Assembly (NCBI RefSeq): GCF_003065425.1
Contig: NZ_CP026949.1
Span: 3,038,001-3,102,000 of the forward strand
Length of the DNA: 64,000 bases
Source of the DNA: Mycetocola zhujimingii
GTDB lineage: Bacteria > Actinomycetota > Actinomycetes > Actinomycetales > Microbacteriaceae
Direction: 5' to 3'
Part shown: positions 41,107-48,863 of the stretch, one piece after another
Layout of the letters: every line of letters starts with the position of its first letter
Numbering within the stretch: the stretch's first letter is position 1
Made by a program: the position numbers and the translations under genes
Notes under the pieces: generated by a model
Told to the model about the DNA's origin: nothing
Database searches by the model: none
What the model saw: only the letters and a program-made list of their open reading frames with translations

Positions 41107-41795
41107 TGACTGCAAACACCCCAGCGCTCGATATCAGCGACGCAACCCTGGAGCTCGGCGACGGTGACGCTCGCGTCCTCGCGCTCGACTCCGTTTCCCT
41201 CCGCGTCATGCCCGGCGAGTTTGTCGCCATTGTCGGCCCATCAGGGTCGGGTAAGTCGTCCCTGCTGGCCGTGGCCGGCGCACTCTCACGACCGGATTCC
41301 GGCAGCGTGCGCGTGCACAACACCGACGTGACCACCCTGTCGAAGGGGGCGTCAGCTCAGTTCCGCCTGGAGAACATCGGTTTTGTGTTCCAGTCCGGCA
41401 ACCTGCTGCCCGCCCTGAGTGCAGCGGATCAGCTTCGGCTTGTCGGCCGGCTGGCGGGCAACCCCAAGGTTGACGTGGATTCCCTGCTCGAGTCGGTGGG
41501 AATGGCTCACCGCGCCAAGCACCGCCCGGGAGAACTCTCCGGTGGCGAGCGCCAGCGCGTCGGAATCGCACGGGCCCTGGTCAACAGCCCGAGCCTTCTC
41601 CTGGTCGACGAGCCGACGGCCGCCCTCGACCGTCGACGCAGCCGCGAAGTCGTTGAGCTGCTGGCCAATCAGGCCCGCAACTCGAACGTGGCTGTCGTCA
41701 TGGTCACACACGATCACGACACACTCGCGTACTGCGACCGCGTCCTTGAGATGACCGACGGCGCCCTCCTCCCGGCAGTTCCAGCCGCCGCCTGA
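41106..41795 (+). CDS. MacB/LolD-type ABC ATPase
   Basis: A 229-residue ATP-binding protein with all motifs: Walker A GPSGSGKSS near residue 46, FQSGNLLP, signature LSGGERQR near 146, Walker B LLLVDEPTAALD near 166 and the switch His in MVTHDHD. It pairs with the FtsX/MacB-type permease through a one-base gene overlap. The operon ends in a perfect 16-bp hairpin. Confidence 0.94.
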   Translation: MTANTPALDISDATLELGDGDARVLALDSVSLRVMPGEFVAIVGPSGSGKSSLLAVAGALSRPDSGSVRVHNTDVTTLSKGASAQFRLENIGFVFQSGNLLPALSAADQLRLVGRLAGNPKVDVDSLLESVGMAHRAKHRPGELSGGERQRVGIARALVNSPSLLLVDEPTAALDRRRSREVVELLANQARNSNVAVVMVTHDHDTLAYCDRVLEMTDGALLPAVPAAA

Positions 41796-41839
41796 GAACC
41801 AACATTGGTGCCATGCGCGCCAATGATCACGTAAAACCC

Positions 41840-41876
41840 GTGAATGGGCCGAGCAAAACCTGCTCGGCCCATTCAC
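41840..41876. terminator. Bidirectional hairpin terminator
   Basis: Perfect 16-bp stem GTGAATGGGCCGAGCA / TGCTCGGCCCATTCAC with loop AAACC, followed by ATTT. It separates the convergent ATPase and sigma-factor genes. Confidence 0.85.
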
Positions 41877-41892
41877 ATTTAAGATCTCGCAC

Positions 41893-43137
41893 TCAGAGCG
41901 CCGCCGCCTTCGCGAGCAGCACGTCACGCTGCCTCGAGTTCAGCGTCAGCGCCGCAGCCGTCGCGAACTCGGACCGCGCCTCCTCGAGGCGGCCGAGGCG
42001 CGCAAGCAACTCACCGCGCACACTCGGCAGCAGGTGGGAGCCGCGCAAGGCGCCTTCATCGGCGAGCTGATCAACAATCAGCAGAGCGGATGCCGGACCG
42101 GTCGCCATCGAGACCGCCGCAGCGCGATTCAATTCGACAACAGGATTGGGCGCGATCCGGCCCAGCGCCTCGTAGAGCAGCACGATCCGCTCCCAGTTCG
42201 TGCCGGTGACACTCGGCGCGGTCGCATGGCACTCAGCGATCGCCGCCTGCAGGGCATACGGGCCACGGCCGCGACCTGCCGCATCGGCCCGGTCGAGCGC
42301 GGCCTGCGCTCGACCGATCTGGGTGCGATCCCATCGGCTACGATCCTGCTCGGCGAGCAGGATCGGCGCTCCCTCACGATCGACCCGAGCCGCAAACCGC
42401 GACGCCTGGAACTCCATCAGGGCAACGAGCGCGTGGGCCTCTGGCTCACGTGGCACGAGTTCGGCGAGGATCCGCCCCAGCCGCAGTGCCTCATTGGCCA
42501 GGTCGTTTCGGATCCACCGGTCGCCCGAGGTTGCCGCATACCCCTCGGTGAAGATCAGGTAGATCGCACCGAGAACAGCGGACAGCCGTTCCCGCCACTC
42601 GCTCGGATCGGGTACCTCGAACGGCACGTTCGCCGCCGAGAGCGTCTTCTTCGCCCGCACGATCCTCTGCTGGACCGTCGCGACCGGAACAAGGAACATT
42701 CGCGCAATCTCCTCAGTGGTGAGACCACCGACGATGCGCAGCGTCAAGGCGATCTGCCCCTCACGGCTGAGTACGGGATGGCACGCGGTGAAGATCAGAC
42801 GGAGGATGTCGTCATCGATCGGCTCCCAGGCATCCGCTGCCATGCCCTCACCTGCCGGGCCGCTCTCGAGCTCGTGACCCATCGCCCGGTAGCGCTCATC
42901 GAGGCGTTCACGCCGACGCCAGCCGTCAATGGCCTTCCGCTTCGCGACGGTGGTCAGCCAGGCCGCCCCGTTCCGCGGCACTCCGGATTCCGGCCACTGC
43001 ACAAGGGCATCGGCAACGGCCTCCTGTGCGAGATCCTCAGCGAGACCGAGATCGCCAGTCACTCTCGCGAGCGTTGCAACGATCCTCGCACCCTCGATGC
43101 GCCAGAGTGCATCGAGGGTGCGCTTCACGTCAGTCAT
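41893..43137 (-). CDS. ECF42-type sigma factor with long C-terminal extension
   Basis: A 414-residue ECF sigma factor. Region 2 (LARVTGDLGLAEDLAQEAVADALVQWP, then GAAWLTTVAKRKAIDGWRRR) and region 4 (LRIVGGLTTEEIARMFLVPVATVQQRIVRAKKTL) are followed by about 220 residues of helical, TPR-like sequence, the DUF6596 type. This architecture beside a DGPF/YciI protein is diagnostic of group ECF42, which lacks a classical anti-sigma factor and is thought to be controlled through its extension. ATG 43137 is chosen; upstream in-frame codons overlap the DGPF gene. Confidence 0.92.
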   Translation of the reverse strand: MTDVKRTLDALWRIEGARIVATLARVTGDLGLAEDLAQEAVADALVQWPESGVPRNGAAWLTTVAKRKAIDGWRRRERLDERYRAMGHELESGPAGEGMAADAWEPIDDDILRLIFTACHPVLSREGQIALTLRIVGGLTTEEIARMFLVPVATVQQRIVRAKKTLSAANVPFEVPDPSEWRERLSAVLGAIYLIFTEGYAATSGDRWIRNDLANEALRLGRILAELVPREPEAHALVALMEFQASRFAARVDREGAPILLAEQDRSRWDRTQIGRAQAALDRADAAGRGRGPYALQAAIAECHATAPSVTGTNWERIVLLYEALGRIAPNPVVELNRAAAVSMATGPASALLIVDQLADEGALRGSHLLPSVRGELLARLGRLEEARSEFATAAALTLNSRQRDVLLAKAAAL

Positions 43138-43148
43138 GTCGCACCGAC

Positions 43149-43580
43149 TCAGGCCAGCTGCTCGCCGCGTTCGGCCCGCCAGGCAGCCTCCTGCTTCATG
43201 GCGGGGGTGTCTGCGTAGTCCGCGAAGTCGCTCATCTCGGTCACTCGACGGACCTCGATCTTCGAGCCAGGCCCGAGCGGAACACGGCTCGCCCACTCGG
43301 CTGCTTCTTCCTTCGAACCAACCTGGATGATCCAGAACCCGTTGAAGAGTTCATGGGTTTCGCCGTAGGGGCCGTCGGTGACGACGGGGGTGTCGGTCGA
43401 GAAGTCGACGACGAAGTTATCGGTCATGTCGTCGGCGAGTCCGTCACCGCCGAGCAGAACACCGGCCTTGATCAGCGACTCGTTGTATGCGCCCATCGCC
43501 TCAAGAATTTCCTCGAACGGCCGTGACTGGTATTCCTTCTTCGCCTCGTCGGTCGACCGCATGATCAGCATGTACTTCAT
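43149..43580 (-). CDS. YciI/DGPF-family protein partnered with ECF42
   Basis: A 143-residue YCII-related protein (MKYMLIMRSTDEAKK, then TDGPYGETHELFNGFWIIQV with the DGP motif, and IEVRRVTEM). DGPF proteins accompany ECF42 sigma factors and are likely targets or partners of them; their biochemical role is unknown. GGGAGA lies upstream of ATG 43580, and the sigma gene starts 11 bases after its stop, so they form one operon. Confidence 0.9.
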   Translation of the reverse strand: MKYMLIMRSTDEAKKEYQSRPFEEILEAMGAYNESLIKAGVLLGGDGLADDMTDNFVVDFSTDTPVVTDGPYGETHELFNGFWIIQVGSKEEAAEWASRVPLGPGSKIEVRRVTEMSDFADYADTPAMKQEAAWRAERGEQLA

Positions 43581-43784
43581 CAGATTCTCCCTGTGCTTGT
43601 CGGCGCCGGTTGCGCCTCTACTCAAGACGTCGAACGAGGTGCCAGCGGATCGACATCGACCCGTAATATTTTCGCGAAAGGCCGCCATCGCCCTCGTCGA
43701 TCATCTCGCTTACCCCTGCCGCGCGAAAGGCGTGTGCGGTGCTGCACTTCCACGATGGCTGAGAGCGCACTGAGCAGCGGGAAC

Positions 43785-43796
43785 TACATTGTGCTG
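43785..43796 (+). promoter_or_regulatory. Leaderless -10 element
   Basis: TACATT, six bases, ATG 43797. It decides the start of the SDR gene against an in-frame ATG at 43755. Confidence 0.5.
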
Positions 43797-44693
43797 ATGA
43801 CTCCATTTTCTGTTTCGGATGTTCCAGACATGATTGGCCGCACGGTGGTCGTCACCGGTGCCAACAGTGGCCTCGGCCGCTCCACCGCTCGCACGTTCGC
43901 ATCTCGCGGAGCGCGAGTGATTATTGCCGTTCGTGACGTTGCGAAGGGCAACGACGCTCGGGCCACCATGAGCGGAGACATCGAGGTTCGTCGCCTTGAC
44001 CTCGCCGATCTCGCCTCGATACGCGCATTCGCCGACAGTCTTGACGAACCCATCGACCTCCTCATCAACAACGCAGGTCTGATGATTCCGCCCCTCGGCC
44101 GCACGGCCGATGGGTTTGAGCTGCAATTCGGCACCAACCACCTGGGCCATTTCGCGCTGACCAATCTGCTCCTGCCCCAGATTCGGGAGCGAGTGGTTAC
44201 GGTGTCCTCCACCGCCCATCGGGCCGGATCGATCGACTTCAACGACCTCAACTGGGAGCGACGGCGCTACCGGGCCATGGCCGCATATGGACAATCGAAG
44301 CTCGCCAACCTGCTCTTCACCGCCGAGTTGCAACGACGACTCACGAAAGCTTCGTCGTCGGTGATCGCGACCGCCGCACACCCCGGCACAGCTGCGACCA
44401 ATCTGGTGAGGCTGTCGGGCAAACGACCGACACTCGATGCGGTCACCCGAAAACTCACCGGGTTGCTCTTCCAGAGCGAGGACGACGGCGCGCTTCCCAC
44501 TCTCTTCGCCGCAGTGTCAGACATTCCGGGCAACAGCTATGCCGGCCCGAGCGGCTTCCTTGAGGGGCGCGGTGCACCAGAACTGGTCGAGCGCTCACGA
44601 CGCGCTCGAGATCACGCGGTCGCCCGTCGGTTGTGGACCGTCTCCGAAGAGCTCACCGGGGTGAATTTCCCGCTGTCCCGCGTCACAGGTTGA
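43797..44693 (+). CDS. SDR oxidoreductase (retinol dehydrogenase/WWOX-like)
   Basis: A 298-residue SDR: TGANSGLG near residue 19, NNAGLM near 88, GTNHLGHFALTNLLLP, VSSTAHRAGSIDF and the active-site YGQSK, followed by HPGTAATNL. This long variant resembles retinol dehydrogenase-like or WWOX-like bacterial SDRs. All catalytic residues are present. The start is supported by the leaderless promoter. It is divergent from the DGPF/ECF42 operon, so could belong to its response, but no shared promoter motif was found. Confidence 0.9.
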   Translation: MTPFSVSDVPDMIGRTVVVTGANSGLGRSTARTFASRGARVIIAVRDVAKGNDARATMSGDIEVRRLDLADLASIRAFADSLDEPIDLLINNAGLMIPPLGRTADGFELQFGTNHLGHFALTNLLLPQIRERVVTVSSTAHRAGSIDFNDLNWERRRYRAMAAYGQSKLANLLFTAELQRRLTKASSSVIATAAHPGTAATNLVRLSGKRPTLDAVTRKLTGLLFQSEDDGALPTLFAAVSDIPGNSYAGPSGFLEGRGAPELVERSRRARDHAVARRLWTVSEELTGVNFPLSRVTG

Positions 44694-44779
44694 CGTATCT
44701 CGCCCGTTGGCGACCACTTCACCCCATTGCGCGACGGCACCGACGGGTGCGCTAATGGACCAGTCCGGAAGGGATGCCC

Positions 44780-45427
44780 ATGCGCGAGATCACCGCGAAC
44801 GTCTATCAGCTCGAGAAGTCGAAGGGAGCAAACGGGTACGTGGTGCGGGGCGGCGGGCGTACGGCGCTCATCGACCCGGGGATGGCCTCGGGTCATGACC
44901 AGGTCGTTGCCGAATTGCGTGACGCACGGCTTCACACCGGCGAAGTCACCGACATCCTGCTCACTCACTACGACTTCGACCACTCACAGGTCGTGAAGCG
45001 CCTGCAGGCAACGCTGGATGTGCCGGTCTGGATGAGCGCGACGGATGCTGCGCTCATGCGGGGCGACAAAGCCGCACCCACCGCATTCCGGCGATTCATC
45101 AAGCGCGTCGTCTCGCTCGAGTACCCAACTGCTGTGACGGAGATCACCGGTGATCGCGACGTGTTCCCCGGATTGCATGCGTTCGCAACCCCGGGTCACA
45201 CTCCCGGCCACACAGGTTTTCGCTGGGACAACGTGCTCTTCAGCGGGGATGCCGTCGCCGTCACGAAGACGGGTGACCTCAAGCAGTTCTTCTCCATCAC
45301 GATCAGCGACAAACCGGCCGCGCTTCGGACGGAAAAGCTGTTGCGTGGGATGATCCGTGCCGAGAACATCGAGTGGATCTGCGCGGGGCACAACCCGCCG
45401 ACGAAGGCTGCGGCGAACCTTTCCTGA
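44780..45427 (+). CDS. Metallo-beta-lactamase-fold hydrolase
   Basis: A 215-residue MBL-fold protein. The metal motif reads LTHYDFDHSQ, that is HxDxDH in place of the usual HxHxDH; this variant occurs in some MBL subfamilies and may alter the metal site. Later motifs TPGHTPGHTGF, SGDAV and CAGHNPP supply the other ligands. Two in-frame ATGs are possible: 44774 touches GGAAGGG, while 44780 has the ideal six-base spacing, so 44780 is preferred. Substrate unknown. Confidence 0.86.
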   Translation: MREITANVYQLEKSKGANGYVVRGGGRTALIDPGMASGHDQVVAELRDARLHTGEVTDILLTHYDFDHSQVVKRLQATLDVPVWMSATDAALMRGDKAAPTAFRRFIKRVVSLEYPTAVTEITGDRDVFPGLHAFATPGHTPGHTGFRWDNVLFSGDAVAVTKTGDLKQFFSITISDKPAALRTEKLLRGMIRAENIEWICAGHNPPTKAAANLS

Positions 45428-45459
45428 CCGCCGTTGCAGGTGGCGCTACCCCACTCCGG

Positions 45460-46368
45460 TCACTCGCCCAGCGCCGCGCGCAGCCGGCCGCCAGCATCCG
45501 TCAGCCGCTGTTCGGCCGCATCGCGGTCGACGCCGAGCCGCAGCATCACCGCAGCGATCTTGACGTTGAAGCCAGCGGATTCGAGGGTCGCCGCCGCGAC
45601 AGCCCGGTCCACGCCGGCGATGTCCGCAACCATGCCGATCGCGCGTTCCCGCAGCTTGTGGTTGCTCGGGTTGAGGTCGACCATGAGGTTGCCGTAGGTC
45701 TTGCCCTGCTGCACCATCACGATGGTCGAGAACATGTTGAGGACGAGTTTCTGAGCGGTGCCCGCCTTGAGCCGGGTGGATCCCGCGAGCACCTCCGGTC
45801 CGACGGCAACCTCGATCGCGTGCTCTGCAACGGCGCTGAGCGGGGTATCGACGTTGCAGGACAGCCCCACGGTGAGCGCGCCACGCTCGCCAGCGCGACG
45901 AACCGCAGCGATGACGTAGGGCGTGCGGCCGCTCGACGCGATACCGATGACCGTGTCGTTCGGTGTGATTCCGGCCTCATCCATCGCAGCGGAACCGGCC
46001 AGCTCATCGTCCTCAGCACCCTCAGCGGGGTGAACGATCGCGGATGGCCCACCGGCGATGATTCCGACCACGAGTGAGGGCGGGGTGCCAAAGGTCGGCG
46101 GGCATTCAGACGCGTCGAGGATGCCGATGCGTCCTGGCGTGCCGGCGCCGACGTAGAGCAGGCGGCCGCCACGCGACATCCGTTCGCTTGCCGCTTCGAT
46201 TGCTGGTGCGATCTGGGGGAGTGCACGGGCGACGGCGGCGGGGACCTCGGCGTCTGCGGCGTTCATCGTCGCCGCCAGTTCGGCCACGGACATCCGGTCG
46301 ATGTCGCTGTACCGGGAGTCGACAGACTCGGTCGCGAGGCCGGCCAGGTGTTCGTTGAATATGCTCAT
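45460..46368 (-). CDS. murQ: N-acetylmuramic acid 6-phosphate etherase MurQ
   Basis: A 302-residue SIS-domain enzyme that cleaves the lactyl ether of MurNAc-6-phosphate, giving GlcNAc-6-phosphate and D-lactate in peptidoglycan recycling. Motifs: LLYVGAGTPGRIGILDASECPPTFG, AEGAEDDE with the catalytic-region Glu, GIASSGRTPYV and LKAGTAQKLVLNMFSTIVMVQQGKTYGNLMVD. The usual GTSGRL reads GTPGRI. No MurK, NagZ or transport gene lies next to it. ATG 46368 gives the family N-terminus (MSIFNEHLAGLATE). Confidence 0.94.
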   Translation of the reverse strand: MSIFNEHLAGLATESVDSRYSDIDRMSVAELAATMNAADAEVPAAVARALPQIAPAIEAASERMSRGGRLLYVGAGTPGRIGILDASECPPTFGTPPSLVVGIIAGGPSAIVHPAEGAEDDELAGSAAMDEAGITPNDTVIGIASSGRTPYVIAAVRRAGERGALTVGLSCNVDTPLSAVAEHAIEVAVGPEVLAGSTRLKAGTAQKLVLNMFSTIVMVQQGKTYGNLMVDLNPSNHKLRERAIGMVADIAGVDRAVAAATLESAGFNVKIAAVMLRLGVDRDAAEQRLTDAGGRLRAALGE

Positions 46369-46492
46369 CGTCGGGCAGCGTCTCCATGCGTAGGATGCCG
46401 TGCGCGCTGCGGCAGCTGGCCGCGCGCGGCAGCATCGCCGGTCTCGTGATAGCCAAAGTGTACGGGGCGGATGCGTCGGCGCGTCGTCGCGC

Positions 46493-47110
46493 TCACGCCG
46501 ACCGAACCGGCTGCCGCAGTATCGTCTTGAGCTTCTCGGGTGCCGTCCGGCGCGGATCACTGAGGTAGATCTCGTGGTGATCACCGTTGAAGGTGAGGCC
46601 GTTGGCCGGGAGGTACTCGTGGTGGAGTCGGGCCAGAGTAGGCGCCTCGTCGTCATACGAACCGATGTGCAGGATCTGCACCGACGTGCCCTCGGTGAGG
46701 TCGAGTAGGCGAAGTTGGTCGACCGCAGGGATGCCTTTCTTCGTCTTCGTTGCCGTGATGGCGGCATCCGTCATTTCAGCAGTGATCCAGTCGGGCAGGC
46801 TGATCATCATGGTCCAGTCCCAGGCGTCTTTCTGCCGCTGGGTGAAAACCACCGGGTCGTCTGCGCGCCACAGCCCCTCCAACGGCGCGACGACGAAGTC
46901 ACGGCCGAGCTCTTTCTTGCTCGCGAACTTCAGCGCGTACGCAACGGGGTAGAGCGCTTCGATCGCCGCGGCGTACTCCGGTGAGGTGTTCGGGTCGCCG
47001 TGCCCGTCGATCGCGAGGTACTGCATCCGCGGCACGTCGACGACCGAGAAGTCCTTCGGCGAGGGCGAATACAGCTCTTTGAGGGCCACCTTGACGTCGT
47101 ATTTGTCCAC
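46493..47110 (-). CDS. GyrI-like small-molecule-binding protein
   Basis: A 205-residue protein of the GyrI-like/SOUL-type ligand-binding fold. The N-terminal YSPSPKDFSVVDVPRMQYLAIDGHGDPN and the pattern AAIEALYPVAYALKF are typical of the COG4832-type subgroup. It lacks a DNA-binding domain, so it would act as a stand-alone sensor or chaperone-like protein. GTG start with GGAGGAG upstream. It begins 18 bases after the membrane protein gene and is probably cotranscribed with it. Confidence 0.85.
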   Translation of the reverse strand: MDKYDVKVALKELYSPSPKDFSVVDVPRMQYLAIDGHGDPNTSPEYAAAIEALYPVAYALKFASKKELGRDFVVAPLEGLWRADDPVVFTQRQKDAWDWTMMISLPDWITAEMTDAAITATKTKKGIPAVDQLRLLDLTEGTSVQILHIGSYDDEAPTLARLHHEYLPANGLTFNGDHHEIYLSDPRRTAPEKLKTILRQPVRSA

Positions 47111-47128
47111 GTTGCTCCTCCGCTCGTG

Positions 47129-47650
47129 TCAGCTGTAGCTGACCCACACCATCAGGGCGCCCGCCAGGATCTTGAGCACCCCGTCGATCGCCCAGAACAC
47201 GCGCAGGTCGACGCTCGTCATCCGCAGGCCGATCAGGGCATTGATCATGCAGACGATCGCCAGCAGGGCGCAGATCGGGCCGTGACTGAAGCCCAGGATG
47301 AGGAAGTGGGCGCCGACGATGAACAGCATCCACATCCAGAACGGGCGGGAATCCAAGTCGGGGAACTTCCGCACGACAACACTGACCAGGTAACCCTCGA
47401 CAAGAAAGGCAATGGCGAGCACAATCCACTGCCAGATCGGCGGCCGCACGCCCTCGTCGAAAATGATCCGGGTCGCTCCGCCGACGGCCATGATCAGGAT
47501 GCCGAGGGCAGCGCCCGCGATCAGCGCGATGATGCGCCACTTGCGATCGCCGAACGCCCCGACGAGGATTCCGAGACCGATGGCGATGAGGAACGCGCCG
47601 CCGCCGCGCATGAGCGGGAAGAGCTCGGGCATGTTGGTGAAGATGTCCAC
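47129..47650 (-). CDS. Small multi-pass membrane protein (DUF6609-like)
   Basis: A 173-residue, very hydrophobic protein with five predicted membrane helices (FLIAIGLGILVGAFG, IIALIAGAALGILIMAVGG, WIVLAIAFLVEGYLV, MLFIVGAHFLILGF, ILAGALMVWVS). No functional motif. GTG 47650 is supported by CAGACT at six bases upstream, a leaderless-like arrangement. It heads a two-gene unit with the GyrI-like gene. Confidence 0.78.
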   Translation of the reverse strand: MDIFTNMPELFPLMRGGGAFLIAIGLGILVGAFGDRKWRIIALIAGAALGILIMAVGGATRIIFDEGVRPPIWQWIVLAIAFLVEGYLVSVVVRKFPDLDSRPFWMWMLFIVGAHFLILGFSHGPICALLAIVCMINALIGLRMTSVDLRVFWAIDGVLKILAGALMVWVSYS

Positions 47651-47735
47651 GGGCCGAGTCTGACAGCGCGTTGCGCGTGCCGGAACCCACGGTTGTCTCT
47701 TTTTTCGACGCACAGGGCGGCCTAGGCTTCCGGTC

Positions 47736-48863
47736 ATGACCGTGACGGACTGGTTGCTCGACTCCGACCCCGCGATCCGCTGGCAGGTGATGAGCGATCT
47801 GCTCGACGAGCCGGCCGAGGCGGTGGCCGCCGAGCGGTCCCGCGTCGCGACCGAGGGGTGGGGTGCGCGGCTGCTCGCGCTGCAGGCCCCCGACGGGCAA
47901 TGGGATGGCGGCACCTACAACCCCGCCGAGGAGACCGACCCGGACGCGCCTGGCCAGCCCTGGACCGCCACCCACCACACCCTCGTTCTGCTCCGTGAGC
48001 TTGGGCTCGACCCGGCGAGCGCCGAAGCCCGGAGGGCGATCGGGTTGGTGCGGGAGAACAGCAGGTGGGAGCACGACGACGAGAAATACTTCGACGGCGA
48101 GGTCGAGCCGTGCATCAACGGTCTAGTGGTCGCGATCGGCGGCTACTTCGGTGAGGCCGTGCAGAGCATCGTCGACCGGCTCCTCGATGAGCAGCTGGAT
48201 GACGGTGGCTGGAACTGTGAGGCCGAGTTCGGGTCGACGCGGTCGTCGTTTCACACGACCATCGCTGTGCTCGAGGGGCTGTTGCAGCACGAGCAGTCGA
48301 CGGGTGCATCAGCCGAGGTCTCCGCATCACGACGGTGGGCAGAGGAATACCTCCTCGAACGACGGATGCTCTGGCGCCTGTCGACGGGAGAGGTCGCCGA
48401 TCCCGATTTCACCCGTTTCTCGTTCCCGACCCGCTGGTTCTATGACGTGCTGCGGGGTCTCGACTACTTCCGGGGCGCCGGGGGTGCGCCGGACCCGCGA
48501 CTGGACGAGGCGCTCACCCTGGTCGAGAGCGAGCGCGGTGCCGACGGTCGCTGGTCACTCGAGAACCCGCACCCGGGCAAGGCGCACTTCGAGCTAGAGG
48601 CGGAGGGCGAGCCGAGCCGCTCGGTGACGTTGCGTGCGCTGCGGGTGCTGGAGTGGGCGGGGGAGCGGAACTCGCTAAGCGCCTGCCTCGGTCTTATGGG
48701 CTCATATCTGCTCGAACCTCGAACAGGTGGACCCCGCACTGGGGCCTGCCCTGTTCTCCGCAGCGACCCTAGATTTGGGTGTCGCTGCCGGACGAGGGGG
48801 TCAGATGAGTCGGGAGACCCATTACGACGTTCTCGGCGCGACACGCACGTCAACTGCTGCTGA
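47736..48863 (+). CDS. Terpene-cyclase-like alpha/alpha-toroid protein, probable frameshift near the 3' end
   Basis: The frame encodes 375 residues. The first about 308 look like a squalene-cyclase/prenyltransferase-type toroid (AIRWQVMSDLLDEP, LQAPDGQWDGGTYNP, CINGLVVAIGGYFGEA, QLDDGGWNCEAEFGSTRSSF) without the catalytic DXDD of true cyclases. After RALRVLEWAGER the sequence becomes Arg/Cys-rich and runs 59 bases into the J-domain gene. Removing one G from the run at 48659-48663 would reach a TAA at 48676-48678, a natural end. I infer a frameshift mutation or sequencing error there. Confidence 0.75.
   Translation: MTVTDWLLDSDPAIRWQVMSDLLDEPAEAVAAERSRVATEGWGARLLALQAPDGQWDGGTYNPAEETDPDAPGQPWTATHHTLVLLRELGLDPASAEARRAIGLVRENSRWEHDDEKYFDGEVEPCINGLVVAIGGYFGEAVQSIVDRLLDEQLDDGGWNCEAEFGSTRSSFHTTIAVLEGLLQHEQSTGASAEVSASRRWAEEYLLERRMLWRLSTGEVADPDFTRFSFPTRWFYDVLRGLDYFRGAGGAPDPRLDEALTLVESERGADGRWSLENPHPGKAHFELEAEGEPSRSVTLRALRVLEWAGERNSLSACLGLMGSYLLEPRTGGPRTGACPVLRSDPRFGCRCRTRGSDESGDPLRRSRRDTHVNCC

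Noticed and set aside
47736-48675. True squalene or terpene cyclase
   Set aside because: The toroid-like repeats are present, but the DXDD catalytic motif and QW-repeat density of real cyclases are missing and the protein is too short.
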